Part shown: positions 16,291 to 24,889 of the stretch, in pieces | How the letters are laid out: each line of letters begins with the position of its first letter | Numbering within the stretch: position 1 is the stretch's first letter | NCBI RefSeq assembly: GCF_014207355.1 | Contig: NZ_JACHEF010000001.1 | Location: 1,292,002-1,356,001, forward strand | Source: Mesorhizobium sangaii | GTDB taxonomy: Bacteria; Pseudomonadota; Alphaproteobacteria; Rhizobiales; Rhizobiaceae | Length of the DNA: 64,000 nucleotides | Direction of reading: 5' to 3' | Notes under the pieces: model-generated | Told to the model about the DNA's origin: nothing | Database searches by the model: none | Seen by the model: only the letters and a program-made list of their open reading frames with translations | Made by a program: the position numbers and the translations under genes

Positions 16291-18186
16291 TCAGCGTCCG
16301 CTATCGGCAGCCGAGTTGATTTTCTCCAGTTCTGCCGCAAGCGTCCTGGCATACTCCGCGGTCTCAGCCCGCGAGTGTTCGAGACTTCTGGCGTATTCGG
16401 TCGTGGCGTCATTCGCCTCCCGCAGTTGAGCCACCGTCTCTTCCAGGGATCTCGCGTAACGCGCCGCCTCCTCGGCACTTTTCGACCGCTCTTCCAGGGC
16501 GACCTGCAAGCTGTGCACATATCGGCCAACCTCGCCCTTCAGGGCATCGCCGCCGGCGGCTTCCTCGGCCTGGGCCCGGGACTGTTCGAGGCTTCTGGCG
16601 TATTCGGCCGCGGCCTCGTTCGCCTTCCGCAACTGGACCAATGTGTCTTCCAGGGAGTTCGCGTAACGCGCTGCCTCCCTGGCATCCTTCGATCGCTCTT
16701 CCAGGGCGACCTGCAAGCTGTGTACAAATCGACCGACCTCGCCTTTCACGGCGTTGCTGTTGGCGGCGATGATCGCCTGGGCGGTGCTTCGCTCGAGTTC
16801 CATTTTTTCCAGGTGCTCGATGCCAATCGTCACCAGGCTTGATGGAAATTCGCCGTTCTGCCGCCTTATCCAGTCGGCGCTTCCCACGGCCACAATGGCC
16901 AGAGACGCGTAGTCGAAAGTCAGCCCGGTCTGCTTCGCCACGACGCTGGCATGGCCAAGGCCATCCCGGTCCTGAAAAAGAATGGCGTCGAAGTGCTTGG
17001 CGCGGAGGTGTTTGAACAACTGGATCGTTGAAGCCAGAAAGGACGGCTGGTCCAGCGGGATATCTCCGTCGAGATATTCGATGTCGAAGGAATGGCTTTC
17101 GGCAAAGGCCGCGAAGGCATTCTCGTCTGCCTCGGTAAATGCGCCGATGTCGACGATGGAAACGTCGATGCCGGCGGCTATGGCGGCGTCGACCGCGGCT
17201 CTCGCCGCGCCGTCACCACTGACAGGCTTCCAAAACAGGTCGCCGACAAAGCATATTTTTCGCTGGCCCGCACGCCGGCGCATGACGCGTAGGCCAGGAT
17301 GGCCAGTTGATCGCGGCGGCGCAGGAGGATGCTGAATGCCGGCATGGACATCGTCGAATGACTGCTTCACCGCACCGAAAACGGCTGGATCAGGCGCGCG
17401 GCCTTCGGTAGCGCGACGCAGTTCGGAATAGATCTGCGCGATCCATGCAGACCACACGCCCTGACGGCAATCCAGGTCCTCGGGCTCCTGATGGTGCCGC
17501 AGTTCCCGCGACAGAAAGCCGTCGATCTCGGCAGCGGCATCCGGGATGGATCTTGGCCACGCGATCTTGAGTTCATCGCCGAGACGGCGCGCGACCGACC
17601 TCCAGTCGTCCAGCAACGTCGAATAGTCGCAGAACGCCCTGTCGACGTCGCGCGTGTGTTCCTCGGCAGCCAGATTGTACCGCAACCACAGCAGGCCTCC
17701 CCGATCCAGAGGCCAGGATTGCCAGTCACCTGCCAGGCTCTGTCGCTTCGCCAGCGACAGCGCTACTTCCATAGGATTGCGCGAGATGACGACCGCGGCG
17801 CACCGTATTTCCAGCTTGGCCAGCGCGGCGCGCCACAAGGGAAACAGCAGCGATATCCGCGGATCCTTCAGCACGAAGAGCGGGTCGTTGCCATATTCGT
17901 CGGCGATCAGATCTTTCAGCCTGTCGACGAAACCCTGTGCCGCAGGGCTGTGCAGCCATTCGCTCGACGGTCCCTGGACATCGTTTAGCGGCGTTTCAGC
18001 CAGGTCCAGGATCTGGTCGTTGAGGCGCACTGCGGCTTCAGGTTCCCAATGGCCGATCTCGTTGCCCAGACCCGCGGGATTGAGGTTGCGCGGCAAGGAG
18101 GCACCGAGAAAACTGAGCATGCGCGCCAGCGCGGATGTGCCGCTGCGGTGCATCCCGACGACAACTATGGCGGTTCTGCTGGTCAT
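16291..18186 (-). CDS. Sulfotransferase-like protein fused to a partial GT4-like domain and duplicated coiled coil
   Basis: This 631-aa protein starts with a PAPS-binding P-loop (VVVGMHRSGTSALARML) and the 3'-phosphate region (CAAVVISRNPMEVALSLA), so residues about 1-250 are a sulfotransferase domain. Residues about 310-460 resemble only the N-terminal Rossmann half of GT4-type enzymes (KICFVGDLFWKPVSGDGA, then ILFQDRDGLGHASVVAKQTGL). From about 465 to the end there is a charged coiled coil with two clear copies of a block of about 65 residues, each containing HSLQVALEERSK. It likely sulfates a carbohydrate (surface glycan), with the coiled coil for assembly. The 3' end converges on the GT2 gene. 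Confidence 0.75.
   Translation of the reverse strand: MTSRTAIVVVGMHRSGTSALARMLSFLGASLPRNLNPAGLGNEIGHWEPEAAVRLNDQILDLAETPLNDVQGPSSEWLHSPAAQGFVDRLKDLIADEYGNDPLFVLKDPRISLLFPLWRAALAKLEIRCAAVVISRNPMEVALSLAKRQSLAGDWQSWPLDRGGLLWLRYNLAAEEHTRDVDRAFCDYSTLLDDWRSVARRLGDELKIAWPRSIPDAAAEIDGFLSRELRHHQEPEDLDCRQGVWSAWIAQIYSELRRATEGRAPDPAVFGAVKQSFDDVHAGIQHPPAPPRSTGHPGLRVMRRRAGQRKICFVGDLFWKPVSGDGAARAAVDAAIAAGIDVSIVDIGAFTEADENAFAAFAESHSFDIEYLDGDIPLDQPSFLASTIQLFKHLRAKHFDAILFQDRDGLGHASVVAKQTGLTFDYASLAIVAVGSADWIRRQNGEFPSSLVTIGIEHLEKMELERSTAQAIIAANSNAVKGEVGRFVHSLQVALEERSKDAREAARYANSLEDTLVQLRKANEAAAEYARSLEQSRAQAEEAAGGDALKGEVGRYVHSLQVALEERSKSAEEAARYARSLEETVAQLREANDATTEYARSLEHSRAETAEYARTLAAELEKINSAADSGR
16480..16755 (-). 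repeat. Internal duplication in the coiled-coil-coding region
   Basis: On the plus strand the string cgctcttccagggcgacctg occurs at about 16489 and again at about 16693, about 204 bp apart, with conserved flanking sequence. In the protein this is a duplicated coiled-coil block (about 65-68 residues), in frame. A recent segmental duplication within the gene is the simplest explanation. Confidence 0.7.
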
Positions 18187-18404
18187 AAAAGTTCCAAGGC
18201 TGCGCGTTCGACACCTGACGGCGATCGAACGTTGCGTAGGGACGGCACCGTGCGCTCCCGATTGCCGTCGGGGAAATCAGTTGAAGTGTTGGCAACGATG
18301 GAACCCGCATGCATAGTCGCCGCCTGGCGCTGGTAACCGGCATATGATGTTCGGGGCAAATTTTCATCTCCTGATAGAAGCAGGACTTGGAGGAGATTAG
18401 AGAG

Positions 18405-19121
18405 ATGCACACCCGAGCACCAGTGACCTCCGCTGACCGAGACAGGGCCCGGTCGATCGTTTCAAAGGTACCGCATTGGCACCACAAATTTGAAGTGTAC
18501 CCCGGCGTGGTCACGCCGGGTTCTTACGATCCCCAGTTCCTGCTCGAAAAACTGCGATTGCCTGAAGATATGACCGGCTTGCAGGTGTTGGACATAGGCC
18601 CGTCGGACGGCTTTTTTTCGATGAACATGGCGCGCCGCGGAGCGGGGGTAACCGTAGTCGACTATCGGGCCAAAAATGGCCATGGATTCGAAGCCATGGA
18701 GCAACTTACCGGTCTGAAATTCGATTACAGGCAGATGAACCTGTACGACATCCCCAGCTCTGATATTGGCGAGTTCGATATCGTGCTGTTTCTGGGCGTT
18801 CTTTACCATCTGCCCGACATGATGCGCGCGCTGAACATCGTTGCGCAGCTGTGTCGGAGCCGCCTGCTTGTTGAAACCCAGTTCGAACCGGACCTGATGC
18901 CCGGCGTCGCGGTTGCGCAGTACTACGAAGCAGGGACACTTGCCGGCGACATCACCAATTTCTGGGTCCCCAACAGGGAATGCCTCTTTGCCATGTTGCG
19001 CGACGTCGGCTTTCAAATCGATCGGGACGAGAGCTGGGGCAAACGCCTTCTGGTGGACGCGTCATCAACCACCATGGCAAGGACGAAGATGGGCCTTGCC
19101 TACGGGCTCGTACCCACCTGA
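18405..19121 (+). CDS. CmoB-like / DUF1698-type class I SAM-dependent methyltransferase
   Basis: The 238-aa product has the methyltransferase motif I VLDIGPSDGFFSMNMARRG, an acidic loop (VVDYRAKN) and the YHLPDMM region. The leading W-H-H-K-F-x-V-x-P-G-V-V-T-P-G block matches the substrate-side signature of tRNA (mo5U34)-methyltransferase-type (DUF1698) enzymes. ATG 18405 with GGAGGAG upstream is chosen over a TTG at 18387. It is divergent from the sulfotransferase gene. In glycan loci such enzymes often methylate sugars or lipid-linked intermediates, so a sugar O-methyltransferase role is as likely as RNA modification. Confidence 0.7.
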   Translation: MHTRAPVTSADRDRARSIVSKVPHWHHKFEVYPGVVTPGSYDPQFLLEKLRLPEDMTGLQVLDIGPSDGFFSMNMARRGAGVTVVDYRAKNGHGFEAMEQLTGLKFDYRQMNLYDIPSSDIGEFDIVLFLGVLYHLPDMMRALNIVAQLCRSRLLVETQFEPDLMPGVAVAQYYEAGTLAGDITNFWVPNRECLFAMLRDVGFQIDRDESWGKRLLVDASSTTMARTKMGLAYGLVPT

Positions 19122-19359
19122 GGGATCGGCAGCCAACATCGATCAGTGCGGCCGCACGGACCTCCCACAGGCGACCCTGAAGTCGTCTATCGTTTGTCGT
19201 CCGCTTCCAAATGTGTAGCAGCCACCTGCTACCAGCGACCGGAACTCCGGTGCTACATGTTATGGATGGCGAACCTCACCGAGGCGGTGTAGGCTCACCT
19301 CAAAAGAAGAAGAATTGAGCCGTACCCTCGGCCAAGCCCGAGCGAATCTGGGAGGATTC

Positions 19360-19833
19360 ATGGTTGAGATCATCTCCAAGCGGGATGGCCCGCGGCGCGA
19401 GGACGTCCAGGTCAAAAGACTAATCGAGCAGAACCGCTCGACCATCGTTCGCCTTGCCGACCAGATCAGCGGCGGCGGCTATTCGGCTTCCAGGCAGCCA
19501 CGCCAGCAACCCAAGGCGGAAGGCCTGATCATCCATGTCGGCGGCAGCGCGGCAACCGCCTCCGAAGCGAACCCGTCAATCCGTGTCACCATGAACGGCC
19601 GCGTGATCTCCAAGGATCAGAACACCGGCCGCCAGCTTCATCATATCGGCGACGTCCGCAACCGGGATGGCGACCAGATCTTCGTCCTGGCAACGAAGCA
19701 GAACGGCTTTTTCTCGCCCGTCGACGAAACCATCGCCCAGGTCCTTGCCGAGCTCGATGGATCCCGGCTCACCGCGACCTACACCGAAGACCAGCTTGCC
19801 GCCGACATCGGTGCGAAACTCGGCATCGACTGA
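19360..19833 (+). CDS. Conserved-looking hypothetical protein next to the mimR-like gene
   Basis: The frame gives 157 aa from ATG 19360, with GGGAGG 6 nt upstream, a very good start. The product is hydrophilic without signal or membrane segments. It has an N-terminal helix (VQVKRLIEQNRSTIVRLAD), a middle segment with beta-strand pattern (GLIIHVGGSA, IRVTMNGRVIS) and an acidic C-terminal helix. I do not recognise a family. It precedes the sigma-54 activator gene by 83 bp on the same strand, so they may be cotranscribed. It may belong to the monooxygenase locus or be an unrelated neighbour. Confidence 0.6.
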   Translation: MVEIISKRDGPRREDVQVKRLIEQNRSTIVRLADQISGGGYSASRQPRQQPKAEGLIIHVGGSAATASEANPSIRVTMNGRVISKDQNTGRQLHHIGDVRNRDGDQIFVLATKQNGFFSPVDETIAQVLAELDGSRLTATYTEDQLAADIGAKLGID

Positions 19834-19916
19834 CGACCGGCATTCGGGCGTCCCTGCGCGTCCAATCCGCGACAGCATACAGAAATGGCATACCTCAAAG
19901 GTACTGTGATGGCTGA

Positions 19917-21995
19917 ATGAGACACGCGAACGGCCCCGATCAGACGAAGACCGATGCTCTTCCGGCGCGCGCTGCAATGGCCACCGGACAATTGTTCCTG
20001 GACAACATCGACTATGACGAGCGCGCCACCATGCGCGCCTGGGAGAGTTTTCTTTCCGACGAGCCGACTTGCGCCCGCGATCCGGTCCACGTCCGCTCGC
20101 TGATCCACGATTCCTGGTACCGTAGCGCCACCGGTGGCATCAATGCGCAAGGCATCGAAGCGCCGCTGAGCAGCGATCGAAACGAGATCGAATACCTGAC
20201 CCGCGCCAATGCCGAACTGCTTTCGGCGGCGAGGCGGTCATTCGCGTCGCTTGGCCAGTTGCTGGACGGAACGGGAGCGATGCTGGTGCTTGCCGACAGC
20301 GATGGCGTGCTGATCGACGCCATCGGCGACAAGAAGACATTGCATGACGGCATGGACATCCATCTGGCCGTCGGCGGCAAATGGAACGAGGATGCCGTCG
20401 GAACCAACGGCATCGGCACCGCGCTGTGGACCGGCCAACCGATTTTCGTCCACGCTGCCGAACATTTCTGTGCCGGCATCAAATCCTGGACCTGTGCCGG
20501 CGCCCCGATCCGCGACCCCCTGGACGGCAAGATCATCGGCGTTGTCGACCTGTCGGGCTATTCGCCGATCTTCCGGCCGCATAACACGGCGCTCGTTGCA
20601 GCCACCGCCAGGCAAATCGAAAAGGCTCTCGCCGAACAGCAACAGGAGCAGCGCACGCGCCTGCTCGAAGCCTTTATTTCCTCGGCACCCAGCTACCGCC
20701 GGAAGGACGGGTTGGTGATCGTCGATCATCGTGGCCGCGCGATCTTCTGCAACAACGTGCCCAACGGCGACGCGACGGAGATGATGGACGGCCCGATGGA
20801 GCCGGGCCGCGGTCGTTGGCTCATGAACCTGCCGGCCTCCGGCTCGGAGACCGATCTCGCCAACGCGCTGCCGGCGCATCTGCGATCCTGCCATGTCACG
20901 CCGCTGAAGCTGGATGGCGACCTTCGTGGCGCGGCTCTAGTGTTTCCCTCCGTACCGGCCGTCTCCAGCATGACGGTGATGCGTCGGGAGGGGGACAAAC
21001 ACCTGCGGGCAGCCGCGGCGATGATCATCGGTGAAAGCGAAAAATTGCTGGCTGCCGTCGATGTCGCTTCCCGGGTGGCTGGATCGAACGGTGTCACCTC
21101 GCTGCTGATAGAAGGCGAAACCGGTGTCGGCAAAGAGCTGTTTGCACGGCTTGTCCATGCCGGCAGCCGGCGCACCGAAAACGACCCATTCATCGCGATG
21201 AACTGTGGCGCTATCACCAAGGAGCTGTTCGGCAGCGAATTGTTCGGCCACGTGGGCGGAGCCTTTACCGGAGCTTCGCGGGACGGCAAGCCGGGCATCT
21301 TCGAACTCGCCAATGGCGGTGTGCTCAGCCTTGACGAAATCGGTGAGTTGCCGCTCGAAATCCAGCCCTTCCTGTTGCGTGTCCTGGAGGAGCGCGTGGT
21401 TCACCGCATCGGCGACTCGAGGGGCCGTCCGGTGGACGTGCGACTGGTCGCCTCGACCAATCGCGATCTCAAGCAGGAAGTCGCGGCCGGACGCTTCCGC
21501 AGCGATCTCTATTACCGGATCGGCGCGGTCTCGATTCATGTCCCTGCGCTGCGCGAGCGCGGCGACGACGTGCTGTTGCTGGTCGAACATTTCAATCGTC
21601 AGATCGCAAAACTGGCGGGCACTGATCCGTTGGCGTTTTCAAACGAGGCGCTCGACGCGCTGCTGGCCTATCGCTGGCCGGGCAATGTGCGCGAATTGAA
21701 GAACCTGATCGAGCGCCTGCATATACTGGCGCGCGACGGCACGATCGGACTCCAGGACCTTCCCGGGGAAATCAGTGCGGGCAATCGCAACACCATGGCC
21801 ATGCACAGTGACCATCCCACGGCCATGCTCGAAGCACCCGTGTGTACATTCGAGGATGGAGAACGCCAGGCGATCAAGAATGCGCTTGTCGCTGAGGGCG
21901 GCAATCTCAGCAAGGTTGCACTGAGGCTCGGCATTTCGCGGCCGACGCTTTATCGCAAACTCGGCCAATACGGCATCCGGCGCGGCTTCCTCTAG
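19917..21995 (+). CDS. mimR: Sigma-54-dependent transcriptional activator, MimR/AcoR type
   Basis: This 692-aa protein has the AcoR-like architecture. A GAF-type sensory region (about 50-240) has GGKWNEDAVGTNGIGTAL and CAGAPIRDPLDGKIIGVVDLSGY. A AAA+ domain has Walker A GETGVGKELFARL, the sigma-54 contact loop GAFTGA and Walker B LSLDEIGELP. A C-terminal Fis-type helix-turn-helix is NLSKVALRLGISRPTLYRKL. In mycobacteria MimR activates the acetone/propane-inducible binuclear iron monooxygenase genes with sigma-54. Here it faces the operon convergently. The start ATG 19917 has only a weak ribosome site. The matching sigma-54 promoter and upstream palindrome lie before mimA. Confidence 0.85.
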   Translation: MRHANGPDQTKTDALPARAAMATGQLFLDNIDYDERATMRAWESFLSDEPTCARDPVHVRSLIHDSWYRSATGGINAQGIEAPLSSDRNEIEYLTRANAELLSAARRSFASLGQLLDGTGAMLVLADSDGVLIDAIGDKKTLHDGMDIHLAVGGKWNEDAVGTNGIGTALWTGQPIFVHAAEHFCAGIKSWTCAGAPIRDPLDGKIIGVVDLSGYSPIFRPHNTALVAATARQIEKALAEQQQEQRTRLLEAFISSAPSYRRKDGLVIVDHRGRAIFCNNVPNGDATEMMDGPMEPGRGRWLMNLPASGSETDLANALPAHLRSCHVTPLKLDGDLRGAALVFPSVPAVSSMTVMRREGDKHLRAAAAMIIGESEKLLAAVDVASRVAGSNGVTSLLIEGETGVGKELFARLVHAGSRRTENDPFIAMNCGAITKELFGSELFGHVGGAFTGASRDGKPGIFELANGGVLSLDEIGELPLEIQPFLLRVLEERVVHRIGDSRGRPVDVRLVASTNRDLKQEVAAGRFRSDLYYRIGAVSIHVPALRERGDDVLLLVEHFNRQIAKLAGTDPLAFSNEALDALLAYRWPGNVRELKNLIERLHILARDGTIGLQDLPGEISAGNRNTMAMHSDHPTAMLEAPVCTFEDGERQAIKNALVAEGGNLSKVALRLGISRPTLYRKLGQYGIRRGFL

Positions 21996-22014
21996 GTCCA
22001 ATCACCGGCAAGAA

Positions 22015-22038
22015 ACCCGCGGCATTCGCGCCGCGGGT
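22015..22038. terminator. Perfect 9-bp stem hairpin between convergent mimR-like and adh genes
   Basis: ACCCGCGGC (22015-22023), a 6-nt loop and GCCGCGGGT (22030-22038) form a perfect GC-rich stem between two convergent genes. On the minus strand it is followed by TTTCTT, so it is probably the terminator of the mim operon. It may also stop the regulator transcript. Confidence 0.7.
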
Positions 22039-22050
22039 CGGGGAAGTTCG

Positions 22051-22101
22051 TCGACTGAAATGCCTTCAGGGAACCTCGACTGAAATTGCGTTCAGGGAAC
22101 G
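22051..22101. repeat. Tandem 25/26-bp duplication spanning the adh stop codon
   Basis: Unit 22051-22075 and unit 22076-22101 both begin TCGACTGAAAT and end TTCAGGGAAC followed by one base. They differ at few positions. The second unit contains the last codons and stop of the minus-strand alcohol dehydrogenase gene, and the first repeats them just downstream. Confidence 0.75.
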
Positions 22102-23135
22102 ATGACACCGCGGCCGGTGAACCGGCGGTTCTTGAAATCGTCGAGCGCGGTGTTGATGTTGGCGAGATTGTATTCGGTGTAGTGCATCTTCACCTTGCCG
22201 TCGGCATTGAGCTCCATCAGTTCGACAAGCTCGGTGAAATTGCCGACCAGGCTGCCGCCGATGTTGATCTCCTCGATGACGAGATGCGCGGTCGGTACGT
22301 TGATGTTGCCGCCATAGCCGACGACGAACAGTTGCCCGCCCTTGCGCACCATCTTCCAGCAGATGTTCTCGACACCGAGTTCACCGACGAAATCGATCAC
22401 CACATGCGCGCCACCGCCGGTGATCTGGCTGACTTCCTCGACAACGTTTGGCCCGCCATCGAGGACGAAGTCGGCGCCAAGGTCCTTAGCCAGCACCCGC
22501 GCTGCCGGCTCGCGATCGACGGCGATGATGCGGCAACCCGAAATCGCGTGCAGCGATTGCAGCGCGATATGGCCGAGCCCGCCTATGCCGAGCAGCACGC
22601 AGTAACTGCCCGGACGCAGGAGCTTTGCGGCGCGCTTGGCGGCGCGATAGGCGGTGATGCCGGCATCGGCCAGCGGCGCCACCTCGATCGGCGTGATGTT
22701 GGCATTCAGCTTGATCAGCGAGCGTTCGCTGGTGATGAAATACTCGGCGAAACCGCCATTCATGCCAAGGCCGGGGAACTGGCCGTTGTCGCAATACATG
22801 TCCTCGCCATGGCGGCAGTTGAGGCAGATGCCGCATGAGCGGAAGGGGTGGCAGATCACCGCGTCGCCACGCTTGACCGATCGGACGCCGCTGCCGACCT
22901 CCTCGACCCAGCCGGCATTCTCGTGGCCCATGATGTAGGGCAACAGCGTGCCTTCGGGATCCATGGTCGGCTTCCACACCCCTTCAATGATGTGCAGGTC
23001 GGTGCGGCAGAGGCCGGCGGCGCCGACCCGCACGATCACCTCGTCGGGCGCGGTGATCGTCGGCGCCTTGACCTCCTCGATCCTGAGTTGGACGTTCATC
23101 TTCGGATCGTATTCGTAGAGTCTGGCAGCTTTCAT
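22092..23135 (-). CDS. adh1: Zinc-dependent alcohol dehydrogenase of the monooxygenase operon
   Basis: This 347-aa MDR-family enzyme has catalytic zinc ligands in GLCRTDLH and GHENAGW. The structural zinc cluster is SCGICLNCRHGEDMYC, and the nucleotide loop is GIGGLGHIAL. The Asp in IIAVDRE favours NAD over NADP. As the last gene of the mim/prm operon it should oxidise the monooxygenase product, for instance 2-propanol to acetone or 1-propanol to propanal. The gene follows the chaperonin by 45 bp and ends 54 bp before the terminator hairpin. Confidence 0.88.
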   Translation of the reverse strand: MKAARLYEYDPKMNVQLRIEEVKAPTITAPDEVIVRVGAAGLCRTDLHIIEGVWKPTMDPEGTLLPYIMGHENAGWVEEVGSGVRSVKRGDAVICHPFRSCGICLNCRHGEDMYCDNGQFPGLGMNGGFAEYFITSERSLIKLNANITPIEVAPLADAGITAYRAAKRAAKLLRPGSYCVLLGIGGLGHIALQSLHAISGCRIIAVDREPAARVLAKDLGADFVLDGGPNVVEEVSQITGGGAHVVIDFVGELGVENICWKMVRKGGQLFVVGYGGNINVPTAHLVIEEINIGGSLVGNFTELVELMELNADGKVKMHYTEYNLANINTALDDFKNRRFTGRGVIVP

Positions 23136-23180
23136 CGTCGTATCCTTTCAACGTCGAAATCGTTGCGTTGCAATGTTGCT

Positions 23181-24812
23181 TCAGGCGCGGCCGAGCTTTT
23201 CCGAGCCGCCGCCACGCGCCGGTCCGGCCGTCGGGTCCTCATCCTCGGCGAGATCGCCAATCAGCGTTTCGGTGGTCAGGATCAGCGTCGCCACGGAAGC
23301 TGCGTTGGCGAGCGCGGTGTAGGTGACGCGGACCGGATCGATGATGCCTGCCTCGAACATGTTCTGATACGCGCCGGTCGAGGCGTTGTAGCCATAGCCG
23401 CCATTGATGCGGGTGACCTCGACCACCACGGCTTCGGGATCGGCGCCGGCATTGGCGGCGATGCGCCACAGCGGCCGCGACAGGACCGAGCGCACCAGGC
23501 GCACGCCTTCGGCGACATCGCCATCGACGCCGGCCGCCACCTTGTCGAGCAGCGGCGCGATCTGCGCGAGTGCCGAACCGCCGCCGGCGACGACCCCCTC
23601 CTCGGATGCGGCGCGAACCGCATTCAAGGAGTCCTCGATCAGCTGAATGGTCCGCTTCTGCTCGACCGGCGTGACACCGCCAGCATAGAGGATCGCGGTG
23701 CCGCCGGAGAGCTTGGCCAGGCGTTCGCGCAGCTTGTCCTGGTCGATGTTAGGCTGCGAGGCTTCATACTGCCGCTGTACCTGGGCGCGGCGCGACGCGA
23801 TTGCGGCATGGTCGCCGCCGCCGCGAATGATCGAGGTGTAGGACGAACTGGTCTTCACCCGGTCGGCCGTCCCGAGATCCTCGGCGGTGACGTCCTCCAG
23901 CCGGCCGCCGAGATCGCGGGCGATCACCTTGCCGCCGGTGATAATGGCCAGATCCTCCATCATCGCCTTGCGCCAATGGCCATATTCCGGCGGATGGACG
24001 ACGAGGTACCGTCCCGGTCCCTGCTTGCCGAGCAGCGTCACCACCACTTCCGGCGACATTTCCTCGGACACGACCAGCAGCGGCCGGCCATCCTCGTCGG
24101 CAATGCGGCGCACCGCATCGAGTTGCCCGGGTTCCTTGATCTTGAGGTCGGTCATCAGGATGTAGGGCCGTTCGAGCACGGCCTCCATCTTCTCCTGGTC
24201 GGTCACCATGTGATGCGAGAGGTAGCCGCGTTCGAAGGACATGCCCTCGACGACATCGAGCGTGGTCTCGGTGGTGACGCTGAAATCAGTGGTGATGACG
24301 CCTTCGGCGCCCACCCGCTGATGGGCTTCCGCCACCAGCGCGCCAAGCTTGGCGTTGGTCGCCGCGATATTGGCGACCGAAGCCAGGATGCCGTTGCCGT
24401 TGGCGGGTTTGGCCGAAGCCTTGAGCGCCGCCACCACAGCGGCGACGGCAAGGTCGATACCCTTGCACAGATCGACGGATTTCACCCCGCGCTCATTCGC
24501 CTCGACACCGCCCTGGATCAGCGCGTTGGCGAGCACGATGGCCGTCGTGGTGCCGTCGCCGGCGATCTCGTTGGTCTGCATCGACACTTCGCGGACGACC
24601 TGCGCGCCCATGTTTTCGAAGCGGTCGTGCAGTTCGATCTCGGAGGCGATGCTGACACCGTCGCGGGTCACCATCGGCGTGCCGATCGGCCGGTCGATCA
24701 TGGCGTTCATGCCTTTGGGGCCGAGCGTCGGCTCGACGGCGGCGGCGAGCCGGAAGACGCCACGGGCGAGAGCGCGGCGGGCCTCGGAATTGTGAAGCAT
24801 TATCTTGGGCAT
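23181..24812 (-). CDS. mimG: GroEL-like chaperonin dedicated to the di-iron monooxygenase
   Basis: This 543-aa type I chaperonin homologue keeps the ATPase loop AGDGTTTAIVLANAL, TLGPKGMNAMI, the apical GYLSHHMVT region and an equatorial VAGGGSALAQI segment. It is diverged from housekeeping GroEL. It lacks the C-terminal GGM tail (ending in EKLGRA instead), and no groES is adjacent. In mycobacterial and rhodococcal mim/prm clusters a similar groEL-like gene (mimG) is needed to fold the hydroxylase. Here it sits between the DUF59 gene and adh, the reverse of the order I recall from actinobacteria. It should assist MimA maturation in the cytoplasm. Confidence 0.88.
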   Translation of the reverse strand: MPKIMLHNSEARRALARGVFRLAAAVEPTLGPKGMNAMIDRPIGTPMVTRDGVSIASEIELHDRFENMGAQVVREVSMQTNEIAGDGTTTAIVLANALIQGGVEANERGVKSVDLCKGIDLAVAAVVAALKASAKPANGNGILASVANIAATNAKLGALVAEAHQRVGAEGVITTDFSVTTETTLDVVEGMSFERGYLSHHMVTDQEKMEAVLERPYILMTDLKIKEPGQLDAVRRIADEDGRPLLVVSEEMSPEVVVTLLGKQGPGRYLVVHPPEYGHWRKAMMEDLAIITGGKVIARDLGGRLEDVTAEDLGTADRVKTSSSYTSIIRGGGDHAAIASRRAQVQRQYEASQPNIDQDKLRERLAKLSGGTAILYAGGVTPVEQKRTIQLIEDSLNAVRAASEEGVVAGGGSALAQIAPLLDKVAAGVDGDVAEGVRLVRSVLSRPLWRIAANAGADPEAVVVEVTRINGGYGYNASTGAYQNMFEAGIIDPVRVTYTALANAASVATLILTTETLIGDLAEDEDPTAGPARGGGSEKLGRA

Positions 24813-24889
24813 GATTCCTCCTTCCGCCTTACGGGCGGGTTGTTGGTTGGGGGCCTCGTGCGAGGGAGGCCGTTGCTGTCAGCGCTGCT

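Noticed and set aside
16279..16297. Hairpin ACGCTGA/TCAGCGT at the sulfotransferase end
   Set aside because: The stem is only 7 bp and no T-run follows, so I did not call it a terminator.
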